A DNA stretch of 64,000 bases from Bosea sp. PAMC 26642 (GCF_001562255.1 NZ_CP014301.1:372001-436000), one strand, 5' to 3'. Positions 25,668-37,064 are shown, counted from the first letter of the stretch. The notes: generated by a model from the sequence alone, not told the origin. Numbers and translations are program-made.

Positions 25668-26669
25668 ATGCCAGATTCACGGCACGCATCCCTTTGCCGA
25701 CGCTCCGTGCTGTTCGCACTGCTTTCGACCACGCTCGCGGCCTGCGCCCAGAGCGAGGCCAGCGTCTCGCCCTTCACCGAACCAACACGCGCCGATGCCT
25801 CGGCGCTCGGCAAGGAGCCGACTCTGCTCGTCGCCACGACCCGCAAGTCGCTTGGCGCCCGCGAGCCCTTCTTCGGCTCGGATCGCAGCTCCCTGACCTT
25901 TGCCGAAGTGCAGCTCGCGCCACCGGGCCGCGGCATCTCCGGCCGCGTCTCCTCGGTGGTCAGCGGTGACTGGGCCGTGCTCGGTGTCGAGAAGCGCACC
26001 TCCAGCGACGCCGCCCGCGCCTTCGCGGAGGCCGCGACGGGCCGCGACGTGTTGCTCTACGTCCATGGCTACAACGAGACCTTCGAATCGGCCGTCCGCA
26101 GCGCCGCGCAACTCTCGCATTCGCTGGAATTCCAGGGCAGGACGGCCCTCTTCACCTGGCCATCGGGCGGCAAGCTCTTCGACTATGCCTATGACCGCGA
26201 GAGCGCGCTGTGGTCGCGCGACGGTTTCGTCCAGACGCTGAAGGCACTCGTCGCCAACCCGACGGTCGGGCGCATTCACATCGTCGCCCATTCGATGGGT
26301 ACGTTCCTGACGTTGGAAGGCCTGCGCGAACTGCGTGATTCGCCCGAGGTTTATGCGCGGATCGGCTCGCTCGTCTTCGCGTCGCCCGATATCGACATCG
26401 ACGCCTTCGAGCAGACCGTCTCCAGGCTCGGCCCCCTCGCGCGCCGCATGACGCTGATCATCGATCCCGGCGACCGGGCGCTCGCCGTCTCGGCGCGGAT
26501 CGCCGGCGGCGTCGCACGGGCTGGTGCGGCCGATCGCTCGCGGCTGGAAGCGCTCGGCGTGCGCGTCGCCGACACCTCCGGGCGCGGCTGGAGCATGCTG
26601 CGGCACGACCTCTTCCTCTCCGACAGCGAGGTTACGCAGGTGGTCCGCCGGGCGATGGATCGCGGCTGA
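25668..26669 (+). CDS. DUF900 alpha/beta hydrolase lipoprotein (second of two)
   Basis: A 333-aa paralogue of the preceding gene, with its own lipobox (TLAAC, Cys at about residue 26) and the same motifs in the same order: LLYVHGYNETFESAVR, LFTWPSGGKLFDYAYDRESA, HIVAHSMGTFL and a C-terminal LRHDLFLSD with the likely His. The tandem arrangement suggests a duplication within this lineage. The gap of 89 bp leaves room for separate translation signals but not clearly for a promoter. Confidence 0.85.
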   Translation: MPDSRHASLCRRSVLFALLSTTLAACAQSEASVSPFTEPTRADASALGKEPTLLVATTRKSLGAREPFFGSDRSSLTFAEVQLAPPGRGISGRVSSVVSGDWAVLGVEKRTSSDAARAFAEAATGRDVLLYVHGYNETFESAVRSAAQLSHSLEFQGRTALFTWPSGGKLFDYAYDRESALWSRDGFVQTLKALVANPTVGRIHIVAHSMGTFLTLEGLRELRDSPEVYARIGSLVFASPDIDIDAFEQTVSRLGPLARRMTLIIDPGDRALAVSARIAGGVARAGAADRSRLEALGVRVADTSGRGWSMLRHDLFLSDSEVTQVVRRAMDRG

Positions 26670-26840
26670 GCGCCTGTTCGGCAATTTCCAAAGCCTTCAT
26701 TTTGGCAGGCTGGCTGAATGAACTGAACGATTTCGGTGGATCGACCTTTCCGCTCCATGCGCCGTCATGTGAAGTCGGCAAGCAAAGCCGCCGCAATGCG
26801 CCTATCGTAAAGGCGACCGCGAGCCGCATCGGAGGAAACC

Positions 26841-28124
26841 ATGACCGACGACAACTACCACAAGGACCGGATCGCCAACCGCAAGCTCCATCCCGAGACG
26901 CTGATGATGGGCTTCGGCTATTCGCCGGCGATGTCCGAGGGTTCGCTGAAGCCGCCGATCTTCCTGACCTCGACCTTCGTTTTCGAGAACGCCCAGCAGG
27001 GCAAGGATTTCTTCGATTTCACTTCGGGCCGGCGCCAGCCCAGGCCGGGCGAGAAGCCGGGCCTGGTCTATTCGCGCTTCAACCACCCCAACATGGAAAT
27101 CCTCGAGGATCGCCTCGCGATCTGGGACGAGGCGGAGAAATGCGCCGTCTTCGCCAGCGGCATGGCCGCGATCGCCACGACCTGCTTCGCTTTCCTGCGT
27201 CCCGGCGACACGGTCCTGCATAGCCGCCCGCTCTATGGTGGCACCGAGACCCTGCTGAAGAACCAGATGGGCGCCTTCGGCGTCACCGCCTTCGGCTTCA
27301 CCGACGGGCTCGACATCGACCAGATGCGCGCCAGCGCCAAGGCAGCGGCCGCCAAGGGGCGGGTCGGAATGATCCTGGTCGAGACGCCGGCCAATCCGAC
27401 CAATGGCCTGGTCGATCTCGCCGCCTGCGCGATCATCGCCGACGAACTCGAGACATCGCAGGGCCATCGCCCGCCCGTCGTGGTCGACAACACCATGCTC
27501 GGCCCGAAATACCAGAAGCCGCTGAAGCAGGGCGCCGACCTCTCGCTGCTCTCACTGACGAAATATGTCGGCGGCCATTCGGACCTCGTCGGCGGTTCGA
27601 TCAGCGGCTCGGAGGGGCTGGTGCGGCAGGTCAAGAGCTGGCGCGGGTCGTTGGGCACGCAGCTCGATCCGAATTCCTGCTGGATGCTGATGCGCTCGCT
27701 GGAAACCCTCGACATCCGGATGAGCCGCGCCAACGAGAACGCCAAGCTGGTCGCGGAATACCTTTCGGCGCACCCGAAGGTGGCCAAGGTGCATTATCTC
27801 GGCGATCTGCAGGACGGCGACCCGCGCAAGGAGGTCTTCGACCGGCAATGCACGGCGGCGGGCTCGACCTTCGCTTTCGACGTCGTCGGCGGCGAGAAGG
27901 AGGCGTTCGCGCTGCTGGACAACCTCCAGATCATGAAGCTGGCGGTGAGCCTTGGCGGTACGGAGACGCTGGTCTCGCACCCTGCCGCTATGACGCATTC
28001 GGGTGTCGCGCGCGAACTGCGCGAGGAGATCGGCCTCACCGACGCCCTGATCCGCATCTCGGTCGGCATCGAGAACATCGAGGACCTGATCTCGGATCTG
28101 GCGCAGGCGCTGGAGGTGGTGTGA
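26841..28124 (+). CDS. Cys/Met-metabolism PLP enzyme (cystathionine gamma-synthase / methionine gamma-lyase family)
   Basis: A 427-aa fold-type I PLP enzyme. A strong GGAGG ribosome site precedes the ATG. Key motifs are YSRFNHPNMEILEDRLA, SGMAAIATTC, the Tyr-containing PLP loop RPLYGGTETLL, VVVDNTMLGPKYQKPL, the Lys-containing SLTKYVGGHSDLVGG and SLGGTETLVSHPA. The N-terminal 35 residues and the insert FTSGRRQPRPGEKPG set it apart from MetB, MetC and MetZ, and such proteins are usually only called cystathionine gamma-synthase family. It may act in transsulfuration or in methionine or homocysteine cleavage. It is a single gene followed by a palindrome. Confidence 0.88.
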   Translation: MTDDNYHKDRIANRKLHPETLMMGFGYSPAMSEGSLKPPIFLTSTFVFENAQQGKDFFDFTSGRRQPRPGEKPGLVYSRFNHPNMEILEDRLAIWDEAEKCAVFASGMAAIATTCFAFLRPGDTVLHSRPLYGGTETLLKNQMGAFGVTAFGFTDGLDIDQMRASAKAAAAKGRVGMILVETPANPTNGLVDLAACAIIADELETSQGHRPPVVVDNTMLGPKYQKPLKQGADLSLLSLTKYVGGHSDLVGGSISGSEGLVRQVKSWRGSLGTQLDPNSCWMLMRSLETLDIRMSRANENAKLVAEYLSAHPKVAKVHYLGDLQDGDPRKEVFDRQCTAAGSTFAFDVVGGEKEAFALLDNLQIMKLAVSLGGTETLVSHPAAMTHSGVARELREEIGLTDALIRISVGIENIEDLISDLAQALEVV

Positions 28125-28183
28125 GGGTCGGGCGTCATGCTCGGATCGTTTGCCGCGATGAATTTTCAACCGGCACCCGCTCC

Positions 28184-28324
28184 GTCATTCCGGGGCGACC
28201 CGTAGGGTCGAGCCCGGAACCCATAACCACTGTCGCAGCCGAACATAGCTCCGACCGCTATCGACCCGGCGCAACCTGTGTCTATGGGTTCCGGGCTCTT
28301 CGCTGCGCGAAGCCCCGGAATGAC
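28184..28324. repeat. GTCATTCCGG palindromic repeat, copy 5
   Basis: Bounded by GTCATTCCGGGG and CCCCGGAATGAC, with inner arms CCCGGAACCCATA and TATGGGTTCCGGG. It lies between the convergent PLP-enzyme and DUF3750 genes, where it may work as a two-way terminator. It most resembles the copy at 13415-13559. Confidence 0.85.
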
Positions 28325-28353
28325 GGCGGGACGTCTCCGGAGAATGGCTCGCG

Positions 28354-29091
28354 CTAAAGCCCCACCCGCCCCCACCCCGGCAGCTTGAGCGCCGGGCTGC
28401 GCAGGTCGAAGCCCGCCACCAGCCCGAGCAGGTTGAGCTCGATCCCCTCGACCCAACCCAGCGTCACGCCGGCAACGCCGTAGAGCGAGGCCTGCACGCC
28501 GGTGCGGCTCGGGGTCAGCCCGGCGAACAGACCGTTCTCGCGAAAATCCTTGCCGATCGCGGTCGGCGGCAGCGCCTGCGCCAGCTCCGGCACCTCGGCG
28601 AGCACATGCTGAACGAAGCTGTTGGAGTTCGGCCCCGGCCACGCGAAATAGGTGCCCGGTGTGACATAGGCATAGGACTTCACGGCAGCGCGGATGCGCG
28701 GGATCAGCCGCTCAGCGGCCTCGCCACGGATTTCGGCGACCGGTTCAGGCACGTTGCCGTACCAGCGCCCATCGGCCTCGCGATGGTTGACGCGCACCGG
28801 CGTACCCCAGCCGACCACGTCGAAGCGCGTATAGGCGCTGGCGCCGCGCTCCTTCACCACCACCCAGGAATGATGCGCGAAGACGCCGCGCCAGCGCCCG
28901 ACCCGAGCAGCGAAGACATGCACGGTCGCCTCGGGCTCGATCGTGGCGGCCGGCAGCAGCTTGGCGCTCGACCAGTCGGCGCCGCGCCAGTCGCTGGCGT
29001 TGCTCTGCATCGACCACCATGCGGCATGTGTCGCGACGGGCAATAGGAACAGCACGGTGAAGAGGAGGAGGATACGGCGGGCGATGCGCAT
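28354..29091 (-). CDS. DUF3750 domain protein
   Basis: A 245-aa protein with an N-terminal signal or anchor (MRIARRILLLFTVLFLLPVA). The DUF3750 domain is recognisable by VFAARVGRWRGVFAHHSWVV, YTRFDVVGWG, YVTPGTYFAWPGPNSNSFV and a Gly-rich C-terminal part. The conserved His/Trp residues and the PGPNSN stretch hint at an enzyme, but no activity is known for the family to my knowledge. The start at 29091 is chosen for the signal sequence; an ATG at 29163 is also open. It is divergent from potF. Confidence 0.82.
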   Translation of the reverse strand: MRIARRILLLFTVLFLLPVATHAAWWSMQSNASDWRGADWSSAKLLPAATIEPEATVHVFAARVGRWRGVFAHHSWVVVKERGASAYTRFDVVGWGTPVRVNHREADGRWYGNVPEPVAEIRGEAAERLIPRIRAAVKSYAYVTPGTYFAWPGPNSNSFVQHVLAEVPELAQALPPTAIGKDFRENGLFAGLTPSRTGVQASLYGVAGVTLGWVEGIELNLLGLVAGFDLRSPALKLPGWGRVGL

Positions 29092-29231
29092 GGCGAGGAA
29101 TATGTGGCCGGCTTGTTGCATCGCAAAGGTCGAGGCTGGCGTCTTGCGCCTGCGGGCGATCACAATGGGTTGAGGCGCGCGGGCAAGCTGCTAGCTTCGC
29201 AGCGACGGCGACGAGGGGAATCGGACGGACG

Positions 29232-30341
29232 ATGACGGCGCGTGATTGGCTGAAGCGGATCGTCTGGGGCGCCGCATTGGGGTTCGCTGTGTTTACCGGC
29301 GGGGTGGCGGCGCAGGACAAGGAACTGCGGATCTACAACTGGTCGGACTATGTCGATCCGGAGGTTTTGAACGCCTTCACCAGGGAGACCGGGATCGCCG
29401 TCGTCTACGACACCTTCGACCAGATGGAGACCGTCGAGACCAAGCTTCTGGCCGGCAAGACCGGCTACGACCTGATCGCGGTCACCGCCTCCTTCCTGCC
29501 GCGCCACATCCCGCTGGGGCTCTATGCGCCGATCGATGCGGCCAAGGTGCCCAACCTCAAGAACGCCTGGCCGGAGATTCAGGGGCGGTTGGCGAAATAC
29601 GATCCCGGCAACGCCTACGCCGTGAACTACATGTGGGGCACGACCGGGATCGGCTACAACGTCGCCAAGATCAGGGAGCGGCTCGGACCCGATGCGGTGA
29701 TCGATTCCTGGAAGATCCTGTTCGAGCCCGACCAGCTGAAGAAGCTGTCGAACTGCGGCGTGCATGTGCTCGATGCGGTCGAGGAGATGTTTCCAGCCGC
29801 TCTGCGCTATCTCGGGCTGAACCCGGATTCCAAGGTCGAGGCCGATCTCAACAAGGCCGGCGACCTGCTGCGCAGGATCCGCCCGCACATCCAGAAATTC
29901 CATTCCTCGGAATACATCAACGCGCTGGCAAACGGCGATATCTGCTTGGCGGTCGGCTATTCCGGCGATGTGCTGCAGGCGAGGAAGCGCGCCGAGGAGG
30001 CCAAGAACAACGTCCAGATCGCCTATGCCATTCCCAAGGAAGGCGCCTTGATGTGGTTCGATTCCTTCGTGATCCCGAAGGACGCCGGGAATCCCGAAGC
30101 GGCGCTGAAGTTCATCGACTTCGTCAACCGTCCCGAGATGGCGGCGAAGAACTCAGACTTCATCCAGTATGCCAACGGCAACATAGCCTCGAAGCCGCTG
30201 CTCTCAGCGGCCGTGCGCGACAATCCCGGCATCTATCCGACCGAAGCGGTGATGGCGCGGCTCTATACGATCACGCCCTACGATCAGAAGACGCAGCGGC
30301 TGGTCAACCGGCTGTGGACGCGCGTCAAGACCGGCAAGTGA
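29232..30341 (+). CDS. potF: Putrescine ABC transporter periplasmic binding protein
   Basis: A 369-aa binding protein of the PotD/PotF family with a signal peptide cut near GVAAQ. The mature protein starts DKELRIYNWSDYVDPEVL, the family hallmark, and has VNYMWGTTGIGYN and YSGDVLQARKRA, where polyamine-contacting residues normally lie. It is the first gene of a four-gene operon (potF-potG-potH-potI) in the standard order. Putrescine is the likely substrate by analogy with E. coli PotFGHI. Other polyamines or agmatine are possible. Confidence 0.93.
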   Translation: MTARDWLKRIVWGAALGFAVFTGGVAAQDKELRIYNWSDYVDPEVLNAFTRETGIAVVYDTFDQMETVETKLLAGKTGYDLIAVTASFLPRHIPLGLYAPIDAAKVPNLKNAWPEIQGRLAKYDPGNAYAVNYMWGTTGIGYNVAKIRERLGPDAVIDSWKILFEPDQLKKLSNCGVHVLDAVEEMFPAALRYLGLNPDSKVEADLNKAGDLLRRIRPHIQKFHSSEYINALANGDICLAVGYSGDVLQARKRAEEAKNNVQIAYAIPKEGALMWFDSFVIPKDAGNPEAALKFIDFVNRPEMAAKNSDFIQYANGNIASKPLLSAAVRDNPGIYPTEAVMARLYTITPYDQKTQRLVNRLWTRVKTGK

Positions 30342-31525
30342 GCGAGACCGGAGGCCCCAGCACGCGCGCGACGCGCAAGGCGTCGCCCGGCAGCGTGCGC
30401 CGCGCCTTCCAGCCCTGGAACGACCCCTCGGTGCGGCCGCTCGTGGAGTTCAGGGACGTGACCCGGCGCTTCGGCGGCGTGACGGCGGTTGATGGCGTGA
30501 CCCTCTCGCTCTATCCGCGCGAGTTCTTCGCCCTGCTGGGACCCTCGGGCTGCGGCAAGACCACGCTGATGCGGATTCTGGCCGGGTTCGAGACGCCCGA
30601 CGAGGGCTCGATCTGGCTCGACGGGCAGGACATCACGGCGATGCCGCCGCATCTGCGGCCGGTCAACATGATGTTCCAGTCCTATGCGCTGTTCCCCCAT
30701 CTCAGCGTCGCCGGCAACATCGCCTATGGCCTGAAGCGCGCCGGGCTGCCACGCGCGGAGGTGGCGGGCCGCGTCGCCGACATGTTGGCACTGGTGAAGC
30801 TGGACGGGCTCGGCGCTCGCCGGCCCGACCAGCTCTCGGGCGGCCAGCGCCAGCGCGTGGCACTGGCCCGCGCGCTGGCCCGAAAGCCCAAGCTTCTGCT
30901 GCTCGACGAACCCATGGCCGCGCTCGACCGCAAGCTGCGCGAGGCGACGCAGTTCGAGCTCGTCAACCTGCAGAGCGAGCTCGGCACCACCTTCATGGTC
31001 GTCACTCACGACCAGGACGAGGCGATGACCATGGCCGATCGCATCGCGGTGATGGACCATGGCAGGCTCGTCCAGACCGGCACGCCTGAGGCGATCTACG
31101 AGCAGCCGGCCAACCGTCATGTCGCGGAATTCGTCGGCGACATCAATATCCTCGAAGGCCGTGTGATCGCCATCGCGGGCGACCGGGTCAGGGTCGATGC
31201 AGGACTCGCCGGCATCGTCGAGCTCGACGACGAGGCACCGTCCGAACGCCCGGGCGACGCGATCGTGGTCGGCCTGCGGCCCGAGAAGATCGCGCTCGGC
31301 CATGACGAGCCGGGCCAGGCCGCAAACAAGATCCGTGGCGCCATCTGGGACATCGGCTATCTCGGCGACGTCACCATGATCCAGGTCATGGTCGGCGGCG
31401 TGGGCGGGCTTCTGTTCAAGGTCGCCATCGCCAACCGCACGCGCCGGATCGCGCGGCCCTTTGGCTGGGAGGACGAGGTCTGGCTCTCCTGGGACGTCGG
31501 GGCCGGGCTGGTGCTGCCGCCATGA
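30338..31525 (+). CDS. potG: Putrescine ABC transporter ATP-binding protein
   Basis: A 395-aa ATPase. I place the start at the GTG at 30338 (SETGGPSTRATRKASPG follows), which overlaps the potF stop by 4 bp (GTGA). Motifs are Walker A GPSGCGKT, Q-loop FQSYALFPH, signature LSGGQRQR, Walker B LLLLDEP and the switch His in VVTHDQDEAM. A C-terminal TOBE domain spans about residues 285-385. The N-terminal tail of 35 residues before the ABC domain is also typical of PotG. Confidence 0.94.
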   Translation: MSETGGPSTRATRKASPGSVRRAFQPWNDPSVRPLVEFRDVTRRFGGVTAVDGVTLSLYPREFFALLGPSGCGKTTLMRILAGFETPDEGSIWLDGQDITAMPPHLRPVNMMFQSYALFPHLSVAGNIAYGLKRAGLPRAEVAGRVADMLALVKLDGLGARRPDQLSGGQRQRVALARALARKPKLLLLDEPMAALDRKLREATQFELVNLQSELGTTFMVVTHDQDEAMTMADRIAVMDHGRLVQTGTPEAIYEQPANRHVAEFVGDINILEGRVIAIAGDRVRVDAGLAGIVELDDEAPSERPGDAIVVGLRPEKIALGHDEPGQAANKIRGAIWDIGYLGDVTMIQVMVGGVGGLLFKVAIANRTRRIARPFGWEDEVWLSWDVGAGLVLPP

Positions 31526-32418
31526 CCGGAACGACCGGCCGCCTGCGTCGGCTTGCCGTTGCCATCCCCTATCTCTGGCTGCTGGCCTTCACGCTCGCGC
31601 CCTTCGCCATCGTGCTGCGGCTGTCGCTGTCGGATGCCGACACGGCCCTGCCGCCCTATGCGCCGCATTTCGAGGGTTTTTCCGGGTTGGGCGACTTCCT
31701 CGCCGCTCTCGATCTCGAAAACTTCAGGCTGCTGGCCGATGACGGGCTGTATTGGGGCAGCTACCTCGCGTCGCTACGCATCGCCGGGCTCACCACCCTG
31801 TTCGCGCTCGCGATCGGCTATCCGCTGGCCTATGCCATGGCCAGCGCGCCGCGTCGCTGGCAGGGTGTGCTGCTGGTCGCGGTCATCCTGCCGTTCTGGA
31901 CCTCGTTCCTGATCCGCGTCTACGCTTGGATCGGCATCCTGCGGCCCGACGGCCTGCTCGATGGCGCTCTGATGGCGCTCGGCCTCACATCCGAGCCTCT
32001 GCGGCTGCTCAACACCGAAGCGGCGGTGCTGATCGGCATGGTCTATTCCTACCTGCCCTTCATGGTCCTGCCGCTGTTCACGACCCTGCAGAAGCTCGAC
32101 CGGACGCTGCTCGAAGCCGCAGCAGATCTTGGGGCCAAGCCTTCCCATGCCTTCCTCACGGTGACGCTGCCGCTCTCGCTGCCGGGCATTCTCGCAGGCA
32201 CGGCACTCGTCTTCATCCCGGCTGTCGGTGAGTTCGTCATTCCCGACCTGCTCGGCGGCCCCGATACGGCGATGATCGGAAAAGTGCTCTGGACGGAGTT
32301 CTTCTCCAACCGCGACTGGCCGCTCGCCTCGGCGGTGGCGGTCGTGCTGCTGCTCGTGCTGGTCCTGCCTCTGGCGCTGCTGCAGCGCGCGAGGCTGGCA
32401 AGGGGAGGGGCGCCATGA
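31522..32418 (+). CDS. potH: Putrescine ABC transporter permease PotH
   Basis: A 298-aa inner-membrane permease with six or so hydrophobic segments and the EAA loop motif LEAAADLGAKPSHAFLTVTL that contacts the ATPase. It overlaps potG by 4 bp and potI by 4 bp. The N-terminal region with a large periplasmic loop before the second membrane segment fits the PotB/PotH type. Confidence 0.93.
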   Translation: MTGTTGRLRRLAVAIPYLWLLAFTLAPFAIVLRLSLSDADTALPPYAPHFEGFSGLGDFLAALDLENFRLLADDGLYWGSYLASLRIAGLTTLFALAIGYPLAYAMASAPRRWQGVLLVAVILPFWTSFLIRVYAWIGILRPDGLLDGALMALGLTSEPLRLLNTEAAVLIGMVYSYLPFMVLPLFTTLQKLDRTLLEAAADLGAKPSHAFLTVTLPLSLPGILAGTALVFIPAVGEFVIPDLLGGPDTAMIGKVLWTEFFSNRDWPLASAVAVVLLLVLVLPLALLQRARLARGGAP

Positions 32419-33203
32419 GGCGGCTCGGTCCCGGTCTCGTCCTTGCCTTGGCGGCTGGCCTCGCCTTTCTTTATCTGCCGATCGTTGCGCTGGTGGCTTA
32501 TTCCTTCAACGCCTCCCGGCTGGTCACGGTGTGGGGCGGCTTTTCGACCCGTTGGTACGGTGCCCTGCTCGGCAACCAGCCGCTGCTGGACGCCGCCTGG
32601 CTCAGTCTGCGCCTCGCCACAGTCTCGGCGACGCTGGCAACGGTTCTGGGCACGCTGGCGGCGCTGGCTCTGGCGCGCCATCGCCGCTTTGCCGGTAGAG
32701 CCCTGTTCTCGGGGCTGGTGCTGGCGCCGCTGGTCATGCCGGAGGTGGTCACGGGCCTGTCGCTGCTGCTGATGTTCGTCGCGGCCGATGTCGAGCGCGG
32801 CTTCTGGACGGTTACGGTCGCGCACGCGACCTTCGGCATGGGCTTCGCCTGCATCGTCGTCCAAGCGCGGCTTTCCGGCTTCGACCGCTCGCTGGAGGAG
32901 GCCGCGCAGGATCTCGGCGCAACGCCACTGGTCACCTTCGCCACCGTGACCCTGCCGCTGATCGTGCCCGGCGTGGCCGCAGCGTGGATGCTCGCCTTCA
33001 CGCTCTCGCTCGACGACCTTGTGATCGCGAGCTTCACCACCGGTCCCGGCGCGACCACTCTGCCGATGCGGCTCTATTCGGCCGTCAGGCTCGGCGTCTC
33101 GCCCGAGATCAACGCGGCCTGCACGCTGATGATCGCGACCGTGGCGTCGGTCGTGATCGCCGCATCGCTGCTCCTGAAGCGCGAGGACCGCGTTCGCGGA
33201 TAA
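32415..33203 (+). CDS. potI: Putrescine ABC transporter permease PotI
   Basis: A 262-aa permease of the PotC/PotI type with the EAA motif EEAAQDLGATPLVTFATVTL and the usual LSLDDLVIASFTTGPG stretch near the end. Its start overlaps potH by 4 bp. It completes the four-gene importer; a hairpin follows 8 bp after the stop. Confidence 0.93.
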   Translation: MRRLGPGLVLALAAGLAFLYLPIVALVAYSFNASRLVTVWGGFSTRWYGALLGNQPLLDAAWLSLRLATVSATLATVLGTLAALALARHRRFAGRALFSGLVLAPLVMPEVVTGLSLLLMFVAADVERGFWTVTVAHATFGMGFACIVVQARLSGFDRSLEEAAQDLGATPLVTFATVTLPLIVPGVAAAWMLAFTLSLDDLVIASFTTGPGATTLPMRLYSAVRLGVSPEINAACTLMIATVASVVIAASLLLKREDRVRG

Positions 33204-33211
33204 ATGCCGCG

Positions 33212-33237
33212 TGAATGGCGGCCTCAACCGCCGTTCA
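33212..33237 (+). terminator. Hairpin after potI
   Basis: A 10-bp stem (TGAATGGCGG pairs with CCGCCGTTCA, one G-U pair) with a CCTCAA loop lies just after the potI stop. There is no T-run, so it may be a 3' stabilising hairpin, not a classic terminator. Confidence 0.45.
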
Positions 33238-33303
33238 GATCGGGAATGCGAATGTCCGTGTCAGGCGAGGGATGTCTCTCGCCGATACACAAGGACAGGA
33301 ACC

Positions 33304-33573
33304 ATGGTCCGCAGATTCGCCGCCACCAGCCTCGCCACCCTCGTCATCGGCGCCGCGGCGCTGGCGGGCGCGAGCTTCATGACCCCCGACGCGGCGCAGG
33401 CCTATGACGGCCGCCACGAGCGCGGCTGGGACCGCCCGTCCTATGGCTGGCGCCCGGCCCCGCCGGCCTTCCACGGCTATTGGGGCGAGCGTCGCTGGCG
33501 CCGTCATGATGGGTACGGCCACGGCTTCCGCGCTCCCCCGCCGGCTCCGGCCTATCGTTACGGCTGGCGGTGA
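33304..33573 (+). CDS. Small secreted Arg/Tyr/Trp-rich protein of unknown function
   Basis: An 89-aa protein with a signal peptide (MVRRFAATSLATLVIGAAAL, cut near AQA) and a mature part of about 55 residues that is rich in Arg, Tyr, Trp, His, Gly and Pro (for example RPSYGWRPAPPAFHGYWGER). The ribosome site AGGACAGGAACC supports the start at 33304. Low-complexity exported proteins of this kind are common in Rhizobiales, and their role is unknown. I cannot assign a family. It stands between potI and the convergent mutase operon. Confidence 0.7.
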   Translation: MVRRFAATSLATLVIGAAALAGASFMTPDAAQAYDGRHERGWDRPSYGWRPAPPAFHGYWGERRWRRHDGYGHGFRAPPPAPAYRYGWR

Positions 33574-33607
33574 AGCCTGCGGGAGCTGATTTCTGGTACG
33601 GGATAAC

Positions 33608-33629
33608 GCTCGGCCCGTGAGGGCCGAGC
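33608..33629. terminator. Bidirectional hairpin between convergent genes
   Basis: A perfect 9-bp stem GCTCGGCCC / GGGCCGAGC with a GTGA loop lies between the small secreted protein gene and the convergent mutase operon. There is no clear T-run on either side, so termination efficiency is uncertain. Confidence 0.5.
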
Positions 33630-33637
33630 CTCACGCT

Positions 33638-35799
<2,162 letters not shown>

Positions 35800-35803
<4 letters not shown>

Positions 35804-36249
35804 GGCCGTGCCTCCAGTTTCGCCAGGGCGGCGCGTCGTTTGGCCAGCGCCGTGTCGAGCTTGCGGCGACGGCCCGGTTTCTCCGAGCCCTTGCCGTCGC
35901 CACCGAAATCGAGCCCGCCGAGATCGCCCTCGAACAGGATGGCGAGCAGCAGAGCGACGAGGATCACGGGGATCCAGAGCGTGTACCGCCCGAGCCACCA
36001 GACCAGCGCCGCGATCGCAACGCTCGCCGTGATGACGGCGACGGGATGATACATGAAATAATGCAGCTTCGCCGCGGTCAGCGTCAAAAGCAGGGCCATG
36101 AAGGCGACGGCGACGCCTGAATCGATGAGCGCCCTGCGCCAGAGGCGGCCGTCCATGTGTTCAAGCAGCCCGATCTCGCGCCGTAACCGCTCGGCTCGCC
36201 GGGAGCGGAGCGGATCGGAAGAGCGCGTCTTGCTGGGGGCAGTGCTCAC
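35800..36249 (-). CDS. Membrane protein of unknown function between thiD and mutB
   Basis: A protein of about 149 aa with a basic N-terminus (about 45 residues, [20 protein letters not shown]), three likely hydrophobic segments (about 50-115) and a basic, possibly helical tail ending [15 protein letters not shown] choose the GTG at 36249 because it overlaps the thiD stop by 4 bp (GTGA), the same junction type as its neighbours; an ATG at 36264 is also possible. The frame overlaps mutB by 4 bp. I do not recognise the family. Its position suggests it is expressed with the mutase, but no functional link is visible. Confidence 0.7.
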
Positions 36250-37064
36250 GCCTTGCCCCACCAATGGTGGAAATGATGCACCGGTCCATGGCCATGGCCA
36301 ACCGGAACCTGATCGGCCGCCGCGATCGCTGCCGTGATGTAGGTCTTGGCCTGGGCGACCGCGTCGGGCAGGGCGAGCCCATGCGCCAGCCCCGACGCGA
36401 TTGCCGAGGACAGCGTGCAGCCGGTGCCGTGCGTGTTTTGCGTGTCGTGGCGCGGCGCATTGAAGTGTCGCCGCTCACCGCCGGCGAGCAGCAGGAGATC
36501 GCTGCTGGTTTCGCCCGCTCCATGGCCGCCTTTGATCAGGACGCTCATTGCGCCGAGCGCCTGCAGCCGCGCCGCCTGATCGTCGATGGCCGTCTCGCTT
36601 TGAGCGATGCTCGTTCCAAGCAGCGCCGCGGCCTCCGGCAGATTGGGCGTCACCAGCGCGGCCAGCGGAAAGAGATGGCGCCGGATCGCATCGACCGCGT
36701 CGTCCTGCAGCAGCTTGGCACCAGAGGCCGCGACCATCACAGGGTCCAGCACGATGTTGCGTGCCTTGTGACGTTTCAGGCCGGCTGCGACCGTTTCGAT
36801 CAGTGCGGTTGTGGCGAGCATTCCGATCTTGACTGCCGCCACGTCGAGATCGGCGAAGACCGCGTCGATCTGCGCCGTGACGAAGTCGGCCGGCACGGCA
36901 TGAATCGCACTGACGCCCATCGTGTTCTGCGCCGTCAGCGCCACGATGACGCTCGCGCCATAGACCTGATGCGCCGCGAAGGTCTTCAGATCGGCCTGGA
37001 TGCCGGCACCGCCGCTCGAATCCGATCCGGCGATGGTCAGCGCTATGGGATGGCGTGTGCTCAC
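36246..37064 (-). CDS. thiD: Hydroxymethylpyrimidine/phosphomethylpyrimidine kinase
   Basis: A 272-aa ribokinase-fold enzyme that phosphorylates HMP and HMP-P in thiamine synthesis. The start is the GTG at 37064 (STRHPIALTIAGSDSSGGAG follows), overlapping the antitoxin stop by 4 bp. Motifs are AGSDSSGGAGIQADLKTF, LTAQNTMGV, VLDPVMVAASGAKLL, and the anion hole/catalytic segment NTHGTGCTLSSAIASGL. The C-terminus is unusually rich in His and Gly (VGHGHGPVHHFHHWWGK), which could bind metal. No TPP riboswitch is visible upstream, and its placement between a toxin-antitoxin pair and mutB is unusual. Confidence 0.93.
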   Translation of the reverse strand: MSTRHPIALTIAGSDSSGGAGIQADLKTFAAHQVYGASVIVALTAQNTMGVSAIHAVPADFVTAQIDAVFADLDVAAVKIGMLATTALIETVAAGLKRHKARNIVLDPVMVAASGAKLLQDDAVDAIRRHLFPLAALVTPNLPEAAALLGTSIAQSETAIDDQAARLQALGAMSVLIKGGHGAGETSSDLLLLAGGERRHFNAPRHDTQNTHGTGCTLSSAIASGLAHGLALPDAVAQAKTYITAAIAAADQVPVGHGHGPVHHFHHWWGKA

